A program made the translations under genes and the position numbers. DNA of 45,225 nucleotides from a virus, in IMG/VR virus record IMGVR_UViG_3300027759_000145, positions 1 through 45,225 of that record. One strand, 5' to 3'. Each line of letters opens with the position of its first letter. The stretch's first letter is position 1. Shown one piece after another: positions 33,701 through 42,309 of this stretch. The notes beneath the pieces were generated by a model. That model searched no databases. It was not told where the DNA came from and saw only the letters and a list, made by a program, of their open reading frames with translations.

Positions 33701-34624
33701 AAGTATTGGTCTATTCAATGTGTCCATTGCATTTTTAAAACGAATGGCTTCAATTTTCGCACCACCCGTAACTAATGAACACTTTTCTCCCATTCTATTA
33801 GATGGGCCGCACCCTTTACCAACCGCAACATCTCCCGAATCTGTATAAACCGAACCAATGAAATAAGCCATAGGTTCTATCTTAATACCCAAAGATGATA
33901 AGTCAAAATCAACTCTTGAGATACCTAACTCACATAAATCTTGATTACCCCAAAATGGATAAACTGTTAATGATTTGTCAAATGAAACTATTTGTGGTAA
34001 CGAATCAATGTCTGATGAAGATTTAAATTCATATGTTGATTTAAAGTCATCAACACCTGCACCTTTTCTAATAAAATCATCTGGTCTAAATGAGAAACAA
34101 CTGATGTCGGATAAGTCAACATCCACGTGAATGCTTTGTTCACCAACAGGTACACCCCATATCATGAAGTCACCCGCATCATTTGTTCTAACCGTATATC
34201 TATAATATTTTTCGTAAACTTCTAAAACTTCTTCCCTTGTTAAAATTTTAGATTGGTCAGGAAACGTACCCGTTGGATTATGTCCACCATGTTGTTTTCT
34301 TTCGGGCAATAGATTGTAACGATAATTTTCATCGTTTCTCATATCCACCGAAGTGTATGGATACAATTTAGAAATTACAGGGTCTTCAGAATCTGAATCT
34401 GATAGTGGGATAAAAATTGATATTCTTGCATTGGGGATACCTAAACCATTGTTGGCAGTAATTCTACCGCAAACAACACCATAGTCGGCACAAACAGAAG
34501 CGTATACGTCTTGTTGAGTGAATTTTAATGATAAAATCTCAAGAAAATCGTAATCCTGATTTAATTCAACCGTAACTAATTGGTCTTCCCCTATATTTGT
34601 GGAGATTCTGTGTTTTTGTATCAT
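30725..34624 (-). CDS. Giant baseplate-type protein with a carboxypeptidase-regulatory-like domain and a membrane-like segment
   Basis: 1299 aa. Residues about 48-175 look like a carboxypeptidase-regulatory/transthyretin-like beta sandwich: CGRITANNGLGIPNARISIF, then VRTNDAGDFMIWGVPVGEQS. Around 488-535 is a long hydrophobic stretch (INFAILLAITINIFERIIYQ, VFVAAIQVLIVPFQILYEFY) with two helices that could insert in a membrane, which is unusual for a tail protein. Cysteine pairs follow, in YPDCIQCNNING and ECKTCETW. The second half is strand-rich. It directly follows gp25 and gp6, so a baseplate hub, wedge or injection-related role is likely. It might also be an internal virion protein delivered to the host. 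Names from T4 cannot be given. Confidence 0.65.
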   Translation of the reverse strand: MIQKHRISTNIGEDQLVTVELNQDYDFLEILSLKFTQQDVYASVCADYGVVCGRITANNGLGIPNARISIFIPLSDSDSEDPVISKLYPYTSVDMRNDENYRYNLLPERKQHGGHNPTGTFPDQSKILTREEVLEVYEKYYRYTVRTNDAGDFMIWGVPVGEQSIHVDVDLSDISCFSFRPDDFIRKGAGVDDFKSTYEFKSSSDIDSLPQIVSFDKSLTVYPFWGNQDLCELGISRVDFDLSSLGIKIEPMAYFIGSVYTDSGDVAVGKGCGPSNRMGEKCSLVTGGAKIEAIRFKNAMDTLNRPILEEYELKEDVDEDGSFVMNLPMNAEYLYTNEFGENEITNDPNKGVPTSACYRFRITMNNTQSNGSHSMASYLVPNIREYSNEDEDLSYNFSLNWEDYPTGATNNNVIFSNIQGSFYPKDYFFRLTYNKVYTLSSFMGSYFSSNGLGTHTYLGIKEIAPKKEDDCESSIVTPPANWGMMNINFAILLAITINIFERIIYQVFVAAIQVLIVPFQILYEFYIGWPINWRPFEVFDSLVIERLQRFGTVRLGITPYPDCIQCNNINGEDVVTPSGGISDPTQIYTVVKKGTIYPDTIYEGMGTNNITNPDTTVQKLYLTVPNATYPKPSNASGEPTWAQVIQNPSKYHIRLSGVGFGINFSTFTYTHTENDPYDTNTYYYFINTVYDYTTPSNNNKGITYELFDKTQIPLNSPFASSSNVTSESLPTGCAQYMTTYDEFYAKETYCVNGYSKTYDELKTVTRTLGFSCSGGKNPAGQVIYKSKGNECKTCETWSGYSEFRNGLYRIVPAADIKNWEANISAIDEYCRRKLVGKLFCEGLVNYSFLDNWLSGSLYFFPFKSRVVWDDEQALDLNVSSTTYCQDLVYFKGGTVLNPDKRFYYRSSWYNPITNKFDSARGTLAHPTTLVDLGPRDEFIKEICIDPNLDPNCSVVRNISSTSYQDIRPILGLYINYKLDVASPPITGDIYAFFRNEGFDSRLPFKMKGQILNGDIIQLMSMNSEAGIDGFDLLSKKYEMYNPILLDPDVYTEFFKDDNNNANGPLPIQLKLDENDGYRVRACLNEDGRLTESSQVVPFYLWNKNGTGFGTGVDQAWYYPSPVNGSTVEAQPLQGMTYKYNYTGDTTHKYLLLPMTKQYSGDVIKLNAIVNPLVASTFNIEHFNYDIYDNFNTTGFTTHQIYDKQEEGFTFLYITGGDGTLSGSTVGKLYTRVGDMGGWNEIDWDNTIDYILPPTSSNYNGNKQILSTPYLYYFGLKPGKTAVDKFIKRFGPLGAFPSAE

Positions 34625-34630
34625 ACTATA

Positions 34631-34637
34631 ATAAATA
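34631..34637 (-). promoter_or_regulatory. CTATTTAT motif upstream of the 1299-aa gene
   Basis: Coding-strand CTATTTAT, six bases before the ATG, just after a weak hairpin (6-bp stem TAGAAA/TTTCTA) in the 53-base gap. Confidence 0.3.
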
Positions 34638-34677
34638 GAAAGCTAACGATTTTCTATTATTATAAACAAAAAACATT

Positions 34678-36510
34678 TTAAAATGTAGTCGTTCCTACAG
34701 TTTTAGTTCGTACTTTTATGTCAACGTTAGGAAATCTAATTTGGTAAATTTGATTAGATTTCATGTTAATTGTCATGTCGTACTGTTGTATTTCTTTTGT
34801 AGAAGCAACTTTATAAGCTTGTGAAACCTCAGACAATGAATAATCACCACCAGTTTTACCATAAACACGTATATCTATTACGTTAACCACACCGTTAACA
34901 TTACCAATTTCTCTCATTAAGTCACCAACAAATAATGGGTCACCCATTTTGCGTTTTTCAATGGCGAAGAAAGTAATTACATTTTGAATTGTCGTCTTGA
35001 TAATATCGGTTGTTGTTGCGTTTTTATCTGTGATTAAATCAATCTCTAAGCCCAAGTCAATAACCTCACCACTTTGAATATCAATATAATCATTAATCAT
35101 TCTGTATTCTGAAAGGTAGTTAATTATATTATCTTTTAAAGTGTTTGAAACTATGTCAGTTAAGTTACCATTATCATCATATGATAATAATTTTACCCTA
35201 ACCTTATTGTCTTCTTCCATTACATTAACCTTAGCGGGCGCACCAAATGTACCGGGCATAGTTTCAATTAACGATTTGTAATCATTTAAAGTTACCGCCC
35301 TGTTTTGTGCAGAAAAGTTGTAACCAATCATGTTTCTTAGTTCTTCAATTGTTGGTTGGTCAGCACCACCAACCGCCGGTGTTACGTTAGCAACACGTAA
35401 TGATTGTTCAACTTGAGTATTAATTGACGATAATGGACCGCTTATATTGAATTCAACGTTATCAACATTCGATATTACGTCAACACCTAAATTAGAATCT
35501 TTGCCACCACCAATACGATATCTAACAAATAATGTTGTATTTGCTTTAGGTATTGTGCCTAATGAAATGTTATTTAGATAAGTTCCTAAATTAACTTTCA
35601 TTGAACCATTCATATAATCATCAAGATTATCTAATGGGTCAACAGTTCCTGAACCAAATGTAAGTGAGAAATAACTCTCCGGTGTGAATTCTGTGATAAA
35701 CTTATTTTTAACGGGGACATACGTACCTGCTTTGAAATTATCTTTGTCAGATGCAGTTGTTGGGTCAGGTAAGAATAATGTATCTTCAATTAAACTTTTT
35801 ACTTCGTACCATCTATTGGTACCCGATTCAAATTCTGAACTTGTTGGGTTAGCACCAAAACTTGTTCCTTCTTTGTGTATAACAGATGTCACACCTAAAA
35901 TATTTTGTTCGGGTAAAAATATTTTAAAGAATGGTCTTTGGTCTAACTCAGTCATTACTCTCCTATAGATTCTTGTAACACCATTGACAACGGCATCTCT
36001 TTTTGTAATTGTATATGAAATTAATGTATTGTTACTATCAAAATTTGGTATTTTTAATCTATTGGGTTCACCTTTAGTATTAAAGGGGTTTGAGAAATCA
36101 ATATCTTCCAATGTTTCAAATATCTGACCAGCACCCGATACTTGAGCACCCGCTTTTAAGACACCAAGATATCTTTCATCTTCCTTATCACCACGAACCG
36201 GAACATTTATTGAGAAATCACAAAGTGCAACTGATGGTCTATTACCCGGTATCTTAATACCATATGTTTTTGCAATATGAAATAATGATTGTCTTTGTTG
36301 TGCAAAATCCAACATAGTTTCTTGCCAAACTCTATCAATGTGAAAGTGTAAGTTATCAGCAACCGCAGCATTTAAGTCTAATAACACCGAAAATATTGAT
36401 GCGTCATTAGTATTTTTTACTAAATCAGGATAATACTCTTTTGTTAAGTTTACTAATTCTTGTCTTAATCCCGCAAAATCTCTTGTTGCGTATGAAATCT
36501 TTTTTGCCAT
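34678..36510 (-). CDS. 6: gp6-like baseplate wedge protein (baseplate J family)
   Basis: 610 aa, close to T4 gp6 (660 aa). gp6 forms the dimeric ring around the baseplate hub and drives sheath contraction. Characteristic are the N-terminus (SYATRDFAGLRQELVNLTKE, then NDASIFSVLLDLNAAVADNL), which matches the gp6/P2 J starting helices, the strand region with ERYLGVLKAGAQVSGAGQIF, and the C-terminal conserved NRAVTLNDYKSLIETMPGTF with GAPAKVNV. It directly follows gp25, as expected for the conserved 25-6 wedge pair. One base separates the genes. It is one of the firmest structural calls in the window. Confidence 0.92.
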   Translation of the reverse strand: MAKKISYATRDFAGLRQELVNLTKEYYPDLVKNTNDASIFSVLLDLNAAVADNLHFHIDRVWQETMLDFAQQRQSLFHIAKTYGIKIPGNRPSVALCDFSINVPVRGDKEDERYLGVLKAGAQVSGAGQIFETLEDIDFSNPFNTKGEPNRLKIPNFDSNNTLISYTITKRDAVVNGVTRIYRRVMTELDQRPFFKIFLPEQNILGVTSVIHKEGTSFGANPTSSEFESGTNRWYEVKSLIEDTLFLPDPTTASDKDNFKAGTYVPVKNKFITEFTPESYFSLTFGSGTVDPLDNLDDYMNGSMKVNLGTYLNNISLGTIPKANTTLFVRYRIGGGKDSNLGVDVISNVDNVEFNISGPLSSINTQVEQSLRVANVTPAVGGADQPTIEELRNMIGYNFSAQNRAVTLNDYKSLIETMPGTFGAPAKVNVMEEDNKVRVKLLSYDDNGNLTDIVSNTLKDNIINYLSEYRMINDYIDIQSGEVIDLGLEIDLITDKNATTTDIIKTTIQNVITFFAIEKRKMGDPLFVGDLMREIGNVNGVVNVIDIRVYGKTGGDYSLSEVSQAYKVASTKEIQQYDMTINMKSNQIYQIRFPNVDIKVRTKTVGTTTF

Positions 36511-36511
36511 T

Positions 36512-36964
36512 TTAAATGTTGATAATTACAAAATCCGAAGATGTAAATGCTCCGTTATTAACCGTATATTCTATTTTAACCACTGCAGTATATGGTTTAG
36601 TTGAGGCGTCAGATACTCTAAATAATCTTTCGTCCTCATCTTGATTAAATGAACGTGTTCCATCGGGGTCATCTTCCGCCGACATAACATCTAATTTCGT
36701 AATATCAAGATTGGGTATGTATTTTCTAACTGAATCTCTTATTTCACTTTCGATTAAACCGAATGTTACCGCATCGTTTTGGTCAAAGATATATTGATAT
36801 AGACGGGTACCAAAATCAGGCAAGAAATATCTTGAACCTTTTTTAGTTAATAATAGATGAATAAGATTTGTTCTAATTTCTCTTTCAGGTGATAATGTCA
36901 TTTTTACAAAACTACCATCACGACTTTCTCTAAAAGGAAATTCTATTCCATATTTTACTGCCAT
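36512..36964 (-). CDS. 25: gp25-like baseplate wedge protein
   Basis: 150 aa from ATG at 36964; a TTG further upstream (36982) is in frame but would add only six residues and remove the tight motif spacing, so I reject it. gp25 is the lysozyme-like baseplate wedge initiator shared by contractile systems (GPW/gp25 family). The core is LSPEREIRTNLIHLLLTKKG, then SRYFLPDFGTRLYQYIFDQN, and a later acidic SAEDDPDG loop before the last strands VVKIEYTVNN and SSDFVIINI. Together with gp6 (one base downstream) it identifies a contractile tail. The TATTTATA motif sits three bases before the ATG, and this gene opens the virion block after the terminator at 37006-37027. Confidence 0.9.
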   Translation of the reverse strand: MAVKYGIEFPFRESRDGSFVKMTLSPEREIRTNLIHLLLTKKGSRYFLPDFGTRLYQYIFDQNDAVTFGLIESEIRDSVRKYIPNLDITKLDVMSAEDDPDGTRSFNQDEDERLFRVSDASTKPYTAVVKIEYTVNNGAFTSSDFVIINI

Positions 36965-36967
36965 ACC

Positions 36968-36977
36968 TATAAATATA
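36968..36977 (-). promoter_or_regulatory. TATATTTATA motif upstream of gp25
   Basis: Coding-strand TATATTTATA, three bases from the ATG; first gene of the late virion block and just past a terminator, so a promoter is expected in this gap. Confidence 0.4.
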
Positions 36978-37005
36978 AACAATATAGAAATGGTAATAAA
37001 TAAAA

Positions 37006-37027
37006 AATCCCGACCTAAGCCGGGATT
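37006..37027 (-). terminator. Rho-independent terminator after nrdA
   Basis: On the minus strand AATCCCG and CGGGATT pair over seven positions around an 8-base loop, followed by TTTTTTA (A-run 37002-37007). It separates the replication/nucleotide unit from the virion genes. Confidence 0.85.
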
Positions 37028-37054
37028 ATGTTTATGTTAGTATATTAAAATTTA

Positions 37055-39478
37055 TCAAGAACCACAACCCTCACAGTCAAATGGTGAGTCAGATGGTCTT
37101 TCAACGGTCATCTCAACCTCTGGTGTGCTTTCACTAATCAGTGAATTATTGTTGGGTGTTGGAAAAACTTGTGCAGCTTCTACCTGTTTAACTGTTGAAG
37201 TATCAATACCTAATCCTTTCATAGCTTCAACCGCAGATGTAGAACGTAAGTAGTACATACCCGTTTTTAAACCTAACTTCCATCCATGTAAATGTGCCGC
37301 CAATAACTTTGCTTTGTTCACACCACTAATAAATAAGTTCATTGATTGAGATTGGTCAATATAAACACTACGATTGGCTGCCATGTTTAAAATACGTTTT
37401 TGTGACATCTCCCATACTGTTTTATAAATTTCTTTTAATTCAGTTGGTATCTCAGGTATATTTTGAATAGAACCATTTTCCATAATGATTTTATTTTTAA
37501 TATCTTCATTCCATAAATCAAACTTTAATAAATCCTTAACTAAGTGTTGGTTGATTACAATAAATTCACCGCCCAAAGTTCTTCTTGCATATAAGTTTGT
37601 TGTAAATGGTTCAAAACATTCGTTGTTACCCAAAATTTGTGCGGTAGATGCTGTTGGCATTGGTGCCACTAATAATGAGTTTCTAACACCATTGTTTACA
37701 ACTTCTTTACGTAATGATTTCCAATCCCAACGACCTGAAGTATCTTCATCTTTTTTACCCCACATTTGATATTGAAATTCTCCACGTGAAATTGGTGAAC
37801 CATCAATTGACTCATATGCACCGTGTAATTTTGCCAAATCTTTTGAAGACGTTAATGCCGCAAAATAAATTGTTTCGAAAATATCTGTCTGTAATTTATC
37901 GGCTTCGTCTGATTCAAATGGTAATCCTAAGATGCAGAAAACGTCAGCTAAACCTTGAACACCTAATCCAACTGGTCTATGTCTAAAGTTTGATAACTTT
38001 GTCTCCGCTGTTGGATAGAAGTTTAAATCAATTACGTTGTTTAAATTCTTAACAATTTGATACGTCGCATCATATAATAACTGATGGTCAAATTCCCCAT
38101 CAACAATATACTTTGGTAACGCAATTGATGCTAAATTACAAACAGCTTGCTCTGTTGGTGAACTATACTCAATGATTTCGGTACATAAGTTGGATGACTT
38201 AATGGTACCTAAGTTCTTTTGATTTGATTTATAGTTTGCGGCATCCTTATATAACATGTATGGAACACCTGTTTCAATCTGAGCAGTTAGGATTGCGTCC
38301 ATTAACTTTCTTGCTTTGATTGTTTGGCGACCCAAACCTTGTTGTTCGTATGATTCATATAACTCCGTGAATTTCTTGTCTTCGGGTGTGTCGTATACAT
38401 CAGATAAACCCGGCGCTTCATCGGGTGAGAACAATGTCCAATTACCGTCTTCTTCAACACGTTTCATAAACAAATCGGGAGTCCATAAAGCTAAGAACAA
38501 ATCTCTTGCTCTCATTTCTTCCTTACCATGGTTCTTTCTTAGTTCAATGAACTCTATAACATCGGCATGCCATGGTTCCAAGTATACCGCAAATGAACCT
38601 TTACGCTTACCACCTTGGTTAATCCAACGAGCAACTTCATTATAAGTTTTCATCATTGGTAATAGACCATCAGATTCTCCACCGGTTCCTTTAATATATG
38701 AACCCTTAGCACGAACATCATGTACGTGTAATCCAATACCGCCAGCCCACTTAGAAATCTTTGCAACGTCACCTAATGTATTAAATAATCCATCGATATC
38801 ATCACCTTTGTTACCAATTAAGAAACAAGAAGACATTTGTGGTCTTGGGGTTCCTGCGTTGAATAATGTTGGTGTGGCGTGTGTGTAAAGATGTTTGGAT
38901 AAATCATTGTAGATTCTTAAACCTTCTTCAAGGTTAAAGTTACAAATACCTAACGCGACCCTCATATAAAGGTATTGTGGTCTTTCTACAATTTTTTGTC
39001 CAATCTTAATAAGATAAGAACGTTCTAAAGTTTTGATACCAAAATAATCGAAATCAAAATCTCTATCCATTACAATTGCTGCATCAATAGTTTCTCTATT
39101 TTCAAGGACAAACTTATAAAGTTGCGTGTCAATTAATGATGACTGCTTTCCTGTTCTTGGCTCAATAAATGAATGTAATTCTCTAATACACTGTGAAAAC
39201 TTTTTTGGTGTTGACTTGTGTAAACTTGATACTTCGATTCTACCTGCCAACTTAGAATAGTCGGGGTGAGTTGTAGTCATTGCAACCGCAGTCTCTGCCG
39301 CTAATTTATCTAATTCAATGGTAGTAATGCCATCATAGATACCTTGTGTTACTTTTAATGTAACATAGGTTGGGTCAATGTACTCCATATTTAAATCGTG
39401 ACATAATATACTAATCCGTTTAGTAATCTTGTCATATCTCATTTCCTCAAGGGAACCGTCGCGTTTTTTTACTTTCAT
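37055..39478 (-). CDS. nrdA: Ribonucleoside-diphosphate reductase large subunit
   Basis: 807 aa. Class I ribonucleotide reductase alpha subunit, reducing ribonucleotides to deoxyribonucleotides for phage DNA synthesis. An N-terminal ATP-cone (about residues 1-90; KRDGSLEEMRYDKITKRISI) suggests allosteric dATP control. Catalytic-site landmarks are STPTLFNAG-like (ATPTLFNAGTPRPQMSSCFL), SSNLCTEIIEY, AVCNLASIALP and APMPTASTAQILGNNECFEP. The C-terminal redox pair is C802-x2-C805 (CEGCGS), with FYPT and YYLRS nearby. Overall it looks like eukaryote-type/Bacteroidota class Ia. Three bases separate it from nrdB upstream, so they are co-transcribed. It is followed by a terminator. Confidence 0.97.
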   Translation of the reverse strand: MKVKKRDGSLEEMRYDKITKRISILCHDLNMEYIDPTYVTLKVTQGIYDGITTIELDKLAAETAVAMTTTHPDYSKLAGRIEVSSLHKSTPKKFSQCIRELHSFIEPRTGKQSSLIDTQLYKFVLENRETIDAAIVMDRDFDFDYFGIKTLERSYLIKIGQKIVERPQYLYMRVALGICNFNLEEGLRIYNDLSKHLYTHATPTLFNAGTPRPQMSSCFLIGNKGDDIDGLFNTLGDVAKISKWAGGIGLHVHDVRAKGSYIKGTGGESDGLLPMMKTYNEVARWINQGGKRKGSFAVYLEPWHADVIEFIELRKNHGKEEMRARDLFLALWTPDLFMKRVEEDGNWTLFSPDEAPGLSDVYDTPEDKKFTELYESYEQQGLGRQTIKARKLMDAILTAQIETGVPYMLYKDAANYKSNQKNLGTIKSSNLCTEIIEYSSPTEQAVCNLASIALPKYIVDGEFDHQLLYDATYQIVKNLNNVIDLNFYPTAETKLSNFRHRPVGLGVQGLADVFCILGLPFESDEADKLQTDIFETIYFAALTSSKDLAKLHGAYESIDGSPISRGEFQYQMWGKKDEDTSGRWDWKSLRKEVVNNGVRNSLLVAPMPTASTAQILGNNECFEPFTTNLYARRTLGGEFIVINQHLVKDLLKFDLWNEDIKNKIIMENGSIQNIPEIPTELKEIYKTVWEMSQKRILNMAANRSVYIDQSQSMNLFISGVNKAKLLAAHLHGWKLGLKTGMYYLRSTSAVEAMKGLGIDTSTVKQVEAAQVFPTPNNNSLISESTPEVEMTVERPSDSPFDCEGCGS

Positions 39479-39481
39479 ATT

Positions 39482-40459
39482 TTAAAAATCTATATCTCCG
39501 TTAAATGCATCTTCAATGCTTTCATCACTTTTATTATTAACACCTGCCTTTTGATACTCAGCAACACGTTTCTCAAAGAAGTTGGTTTTACCTTGCAATG
39601 CAATGTTCTGCATAAAATCAAAAGGGTTTTCCGAATTGTATACCTTCGAACATCCCAATGCTGTTAATAATCTATCCGTAACAAACTCAAGATATTGTGA
39701 CATTAAATCAGAGTTCATACCAATTAAACGAACCGGTAACGCTTCCAAGATAAATTCTTTTTCAATAGCTAATGCACTAACAATAATTTCTTTAATCTTA
39801 TCTTCCGATAATTTATTTTGAATGTGATTATTGGATAAGTGACAAGCAAAGTCACAATGCATTCCTTCGTCACGTGAAATCAATTCATTGGAGAAAGTTA
39901 AACCCGGCATTAAACCACGTTTCTTTAACCAAAAGATTGAACAGAAAGAACCCGAAAAGAAAATACCTTCAACTGCTGCAAATGCAATAAGACGTTCAGC
40001 GAATGTTCCATTTTCAATCCATCTCATAGCCCACTCAGCTTTCTTTTTGATTGCCGGTATTGTTTCAATCGCATTAAATAAATTTAATTGGTCTTCTTTA
40101 TCTTTGATATAAGAATCAATCAATAACGAATAGGTCTCGCTATGAATATTTTCCATCATAATTTGAAACCCATAAAACATTTTCGCTTCGGTATATTGTA
40201 CCTCATTCAAAAAATTTATTGCAATGTTTTCATTTACAATACCATCGGATGCCGCAAAGAAAGCTAAGATGTGTTTTACAAAATGTTTCTCATCATCATT
40301 CAATTTATTATCCCAATCTTGAATATCTTGGCCTAAATCGATTTCTTCAGCAGTCCAAAAACATGCTTCTTGTTGTTTATAGTATTTCCATATATCGTTA
40401 TGTTCGATAGGAAAGAGGACAAACCTTCCTGGGTTGTCTTGTAGTATTTTTTCAGTCAT
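39482..40459 (-). CDS. nrdB: Ribonucleoside-diphosphate reductase small subunit
   Basis: 325 aa. R2 subunit holding the di-iron centre and tyrosyl radical that starts catalysis in NrdA. The iron ligands and radical fit the eukaryote-like R2 group: D41 in TAEEIDL, E103 and H106 in MENIHSE, Y110 in [10 protein letters not shown], a later E in [12 protein letters not shown], and E/H in [11 protein letters not shown]. The [11 protein letters not shown] motif (70-80) is also diagnostic. This form differs from the NrdB of T4/E. coli, and Bacteroidota commonly carry it, so it supports the host inference. It is packed three bases from both nrdA and the helicase gene. Confidence 0.97.
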   Translation of the reverse strand: MTEKILQDNPGRFVLFPIEHNDIWKYYKQQEACFWTAEEIDLGQDIQDWDNKLNDDEKHFVKHILAFFAASDGIVNENIAINFLNEVQYTEAKMFYGFQIMMENIHSETYSLLIDSYIKDKEDQLNLFNAIETIPAIKKKAEWAMRWIENGTFAERLIAFAAVEGIFFSGSFCSIFWLKKRGLMPGLTFSNELISRDEGMHCDFACHLSNNHIQNKLSEDKIKEIIVSALAIEKEFILEALPVRLIGMNSDLMSQYLEFVTDRLLTALGCSKVYNSENPFDFMQNIALQGKTNFFEKRVAEYQKAGVNNKSDESIEDAFNGDIDF

Positions 40460-40462
40460 AAT

Positions 40463-41842
40463 TTAAATTGTTTGATTTTCTCTTTGTTGTCTTGCTCTAT
40501 ACGCTTCAGCCGCTCTGTTTGCTCTATCTTGTGTCTTTTGTTCTTCGTGACCAAGTAAAGTATTTTGAGTATCGGTGTCGATAATTAACATTTTGTTATC
40601 GAATTTACAATTTTGGAATATAATTCCATCTTGCCCAATACGTGACTTTAATAAACTTAATGTTGCTAAGTTATGTTCTTTTTGTTCCAATGTTTTAGCA
40701 ATAGAAATAATAACGTGTGCAATTTGTGCTTTTTTAATCGAGCCGCCCATTTGGTCACTTGTTACAATTTCAGATGAAATTGAATCGCGACTACCTTGTG
40801 TTGCTGTCCATATTGCCATATCAAATTCAGTGGTCATAGATTCAAGACTTCTCATTACGGAGCCCTCGCCTTTCCACTCTTCACCATCTATACTCTTATC
40901 TGAACTAACACAATCCACATAGTCTAAAACTAACATATCGGGTTTAAACCCTTCAGATATTAGTTTTCTAATCTTTGATTTAATTTTAGATATGGTAGCG
41001 TCATCACTTGACATCTTAATCATCCTTAATATACCTTTAGAACGAGCTTGTGCTTCAAGTACTTTTTCTTTTACCTCCTCAGCACATTCGGGTTGGTCAT
41101 CGGGCTCAACATTTGTCCAAATGGTAAAATGTTTTCTTCTTATGTTGTCTCGATTATCCTCAAAGAATATTTGTAAAACATTTTTATCCAAATTAAAAGC
41201 TGTGTTGGCAAACTTGGTTAAGATTGTAGTTTTACCTGTACCGGTTGGTGCTAAGATAATACCTAATTCGCCACGCCCTAATCCACCTTTTAATAAGTTA
41301 TCGATACCCACGATACCGGTTGGTATTGGTAATCTAAAATCTTTCTCTAATGCAGAATCAATATCAAAGAATACATCGACAACATCATTATCATCGGTAC
41401 CAACTTGTAGTGCTTTTTGAATAATTTGTTCGATTTTATGGTAATCTTCAAAGTTACCATTATCAATAATATGATTTACAGACTTTAATTCCTTTTTAAG
41501 ATTTTGTTGTTTACAGAAGTTTAACGCTCTGTCTTTTACAAAATTTACGTCATTTTCATCATTTTTGATTTGCTCCAACGTGTCAATATGAATACGATTG
41601 CTATCCTTATTTCCACTTTCTGAAATAATTTTTTGAATGACGGTTTCATAATTTGGTATCTTACCGTATGATGAGTATAATTCTTTAACATTTTCGATGA
41701 TATATCTAAATGAGTTGTTATCAAAAAACTTTGTTTCCAAAACTTCGATGATAGTTTCACCATATTTTCTGTCTTCAATAATCGCTTTTAACAACGATTG
41801 TTGAAAAGAAAACCCTAGATATCCAAAATTTCTTTCTTCCAT
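40463..41842 (-). CDS. 41: gp41-like replicative DNA helicase (DnaB family)
   Basis: 459 aa, near T4 gp41 (475 aa). Hexameric 5'-3' helicase that unwinds the fork and forms the primosome with the primase. The N-terminal helical domain (about 1-120) is followed by a RecA-like motor: PTGIVGIDNLLKGGLGRGEL, Walker A APTGTGKTT (about 197-205), Walker B DMLVLDYVDCV, the sensor TATQGSRDS (DnaB H3-like), and a conserved GGSIKKAQIAHVII arginine-finger region before LLKSRIGQDG. The C-terminus is a disordered Arg/Gln-rich tail. It lies in the replication unit, three bases before nrdB, with an unknown gene between it and the exonuclease. Confidence 0.92.
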   Translation of the reverse strand: MEERNFGYLGFSFQQSLLKAIIEDRKYGETIIEVLETKFFDNNSFRYIIENVKELYSSYGKIPNYETVIQKIISESGNKDSNRIHIDTLEQIKNDENDVNFVKDRALNFCKQQNLKKELKSVNHIIDNGNFEDYHKIEQIIQKALQVGTDDNDVVDVFFDIDSALEKDFRLPIPTGIVGIDNLLKGGLGRGELGIILAPTGTGKTTILTKFANTAFNLDKNVLQIFFEDNRDNIRRKHFTIWTNVEPDDQPECAEEVKEKVLEAQARSKGILRMIKMSSDDATISKIKSKIRKLISEGFKPDMLVLDYVDCVSSDKSIDGEEWKGEGSVMRSLESMTTEFDMAIWTATQGSRDSISSEIVTSDQMGGSIKKAQIAHVIISIAKTLEQKEHNLATLSLLKSRIGQDGIIFQNCKFDNKMLIIDTDTQNTLLGHEEQKTQDRANRAAEAYRARQQRENQTI

Positions 41843-41862
41843 AATAATTTTTAAAAAGTTAA

Positions 41863-42309
41863 TTAAAGTTGGTAATTTAAATAAGTTGTTTCCAATTCAT
41901 CAGATGATAATATGTCGGTTAGGTTACCCAACATTCTCTTTAGTTTCGGACGAATATCAACAGTATATCTCACCTTTGGGTGAAAATAATGTGCCGGAAA
42001 TACTCTTTGTATAAATACATCTTCACCCAACTTTAGTTGTAGTAAAAACTGTTCTTTATCTTTATCAGAATTTTCTTCCACATAATCCGAAGACAGGAAA
42101 TAATTTTGATTTTCACACAAATAATCGGAAGTTTTTATTTTCAAATCATCCGAAATTTCCTCACAAATATTTTTTACATATTCGTAAATGTCTAACGAAC
42201 GGAGTGATTTAGGGTTATGTTCGATTACATTAAAAAAGCGTTGGCATACAATATTTTTTTCTAATGTTAAGATGAACTCAAATTTTGTGATTGATTGCTC
42301 GTTACTCAT
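41863..42309 (-). CDS. Conserved-looking hypothetical protein of the replication unit
   Basis: 148 aa. It starts MSNEQSITKFEFILTLEKNI and continues VCQRFFNV, a phrase I recall from uncultured marine T4-like phages; it has an acidic middle (YVEENSDKDKEQFLLQLKLG) and a basic end (HPKVRYTVDIRPKLKRMLGN). No signal, membrane segment or enzyme motif. It overlaps the exonuclease by eight bases and lies 20 bases before the helicase, which makes a replication accessory role plausible, for instance a helicase loader (gp59-like) or another fork factor. That is a guess from position alone. Confidence 0.5.
   Translation of the reverse strand: MSNEQSITKFEFILTLEKNIVCQRFFNVIEHNPKSLRSLDIYEYVKNICEEISDDLKIKTSDYLCENQNYFLSSDYVEENSDKDKEQFLLQLKLGEDVFIQRVFPAHYFHPKVRYTVDIRPKLKRMLGNLTDILSSDELETTYLNYQL

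Noticed and set aside
36965-36982. TTG start adding six residues to gp25
   Set aside because: ATG at 36964 gives the usual gp25 start and keeps the conserved upstream motif outside the gene.
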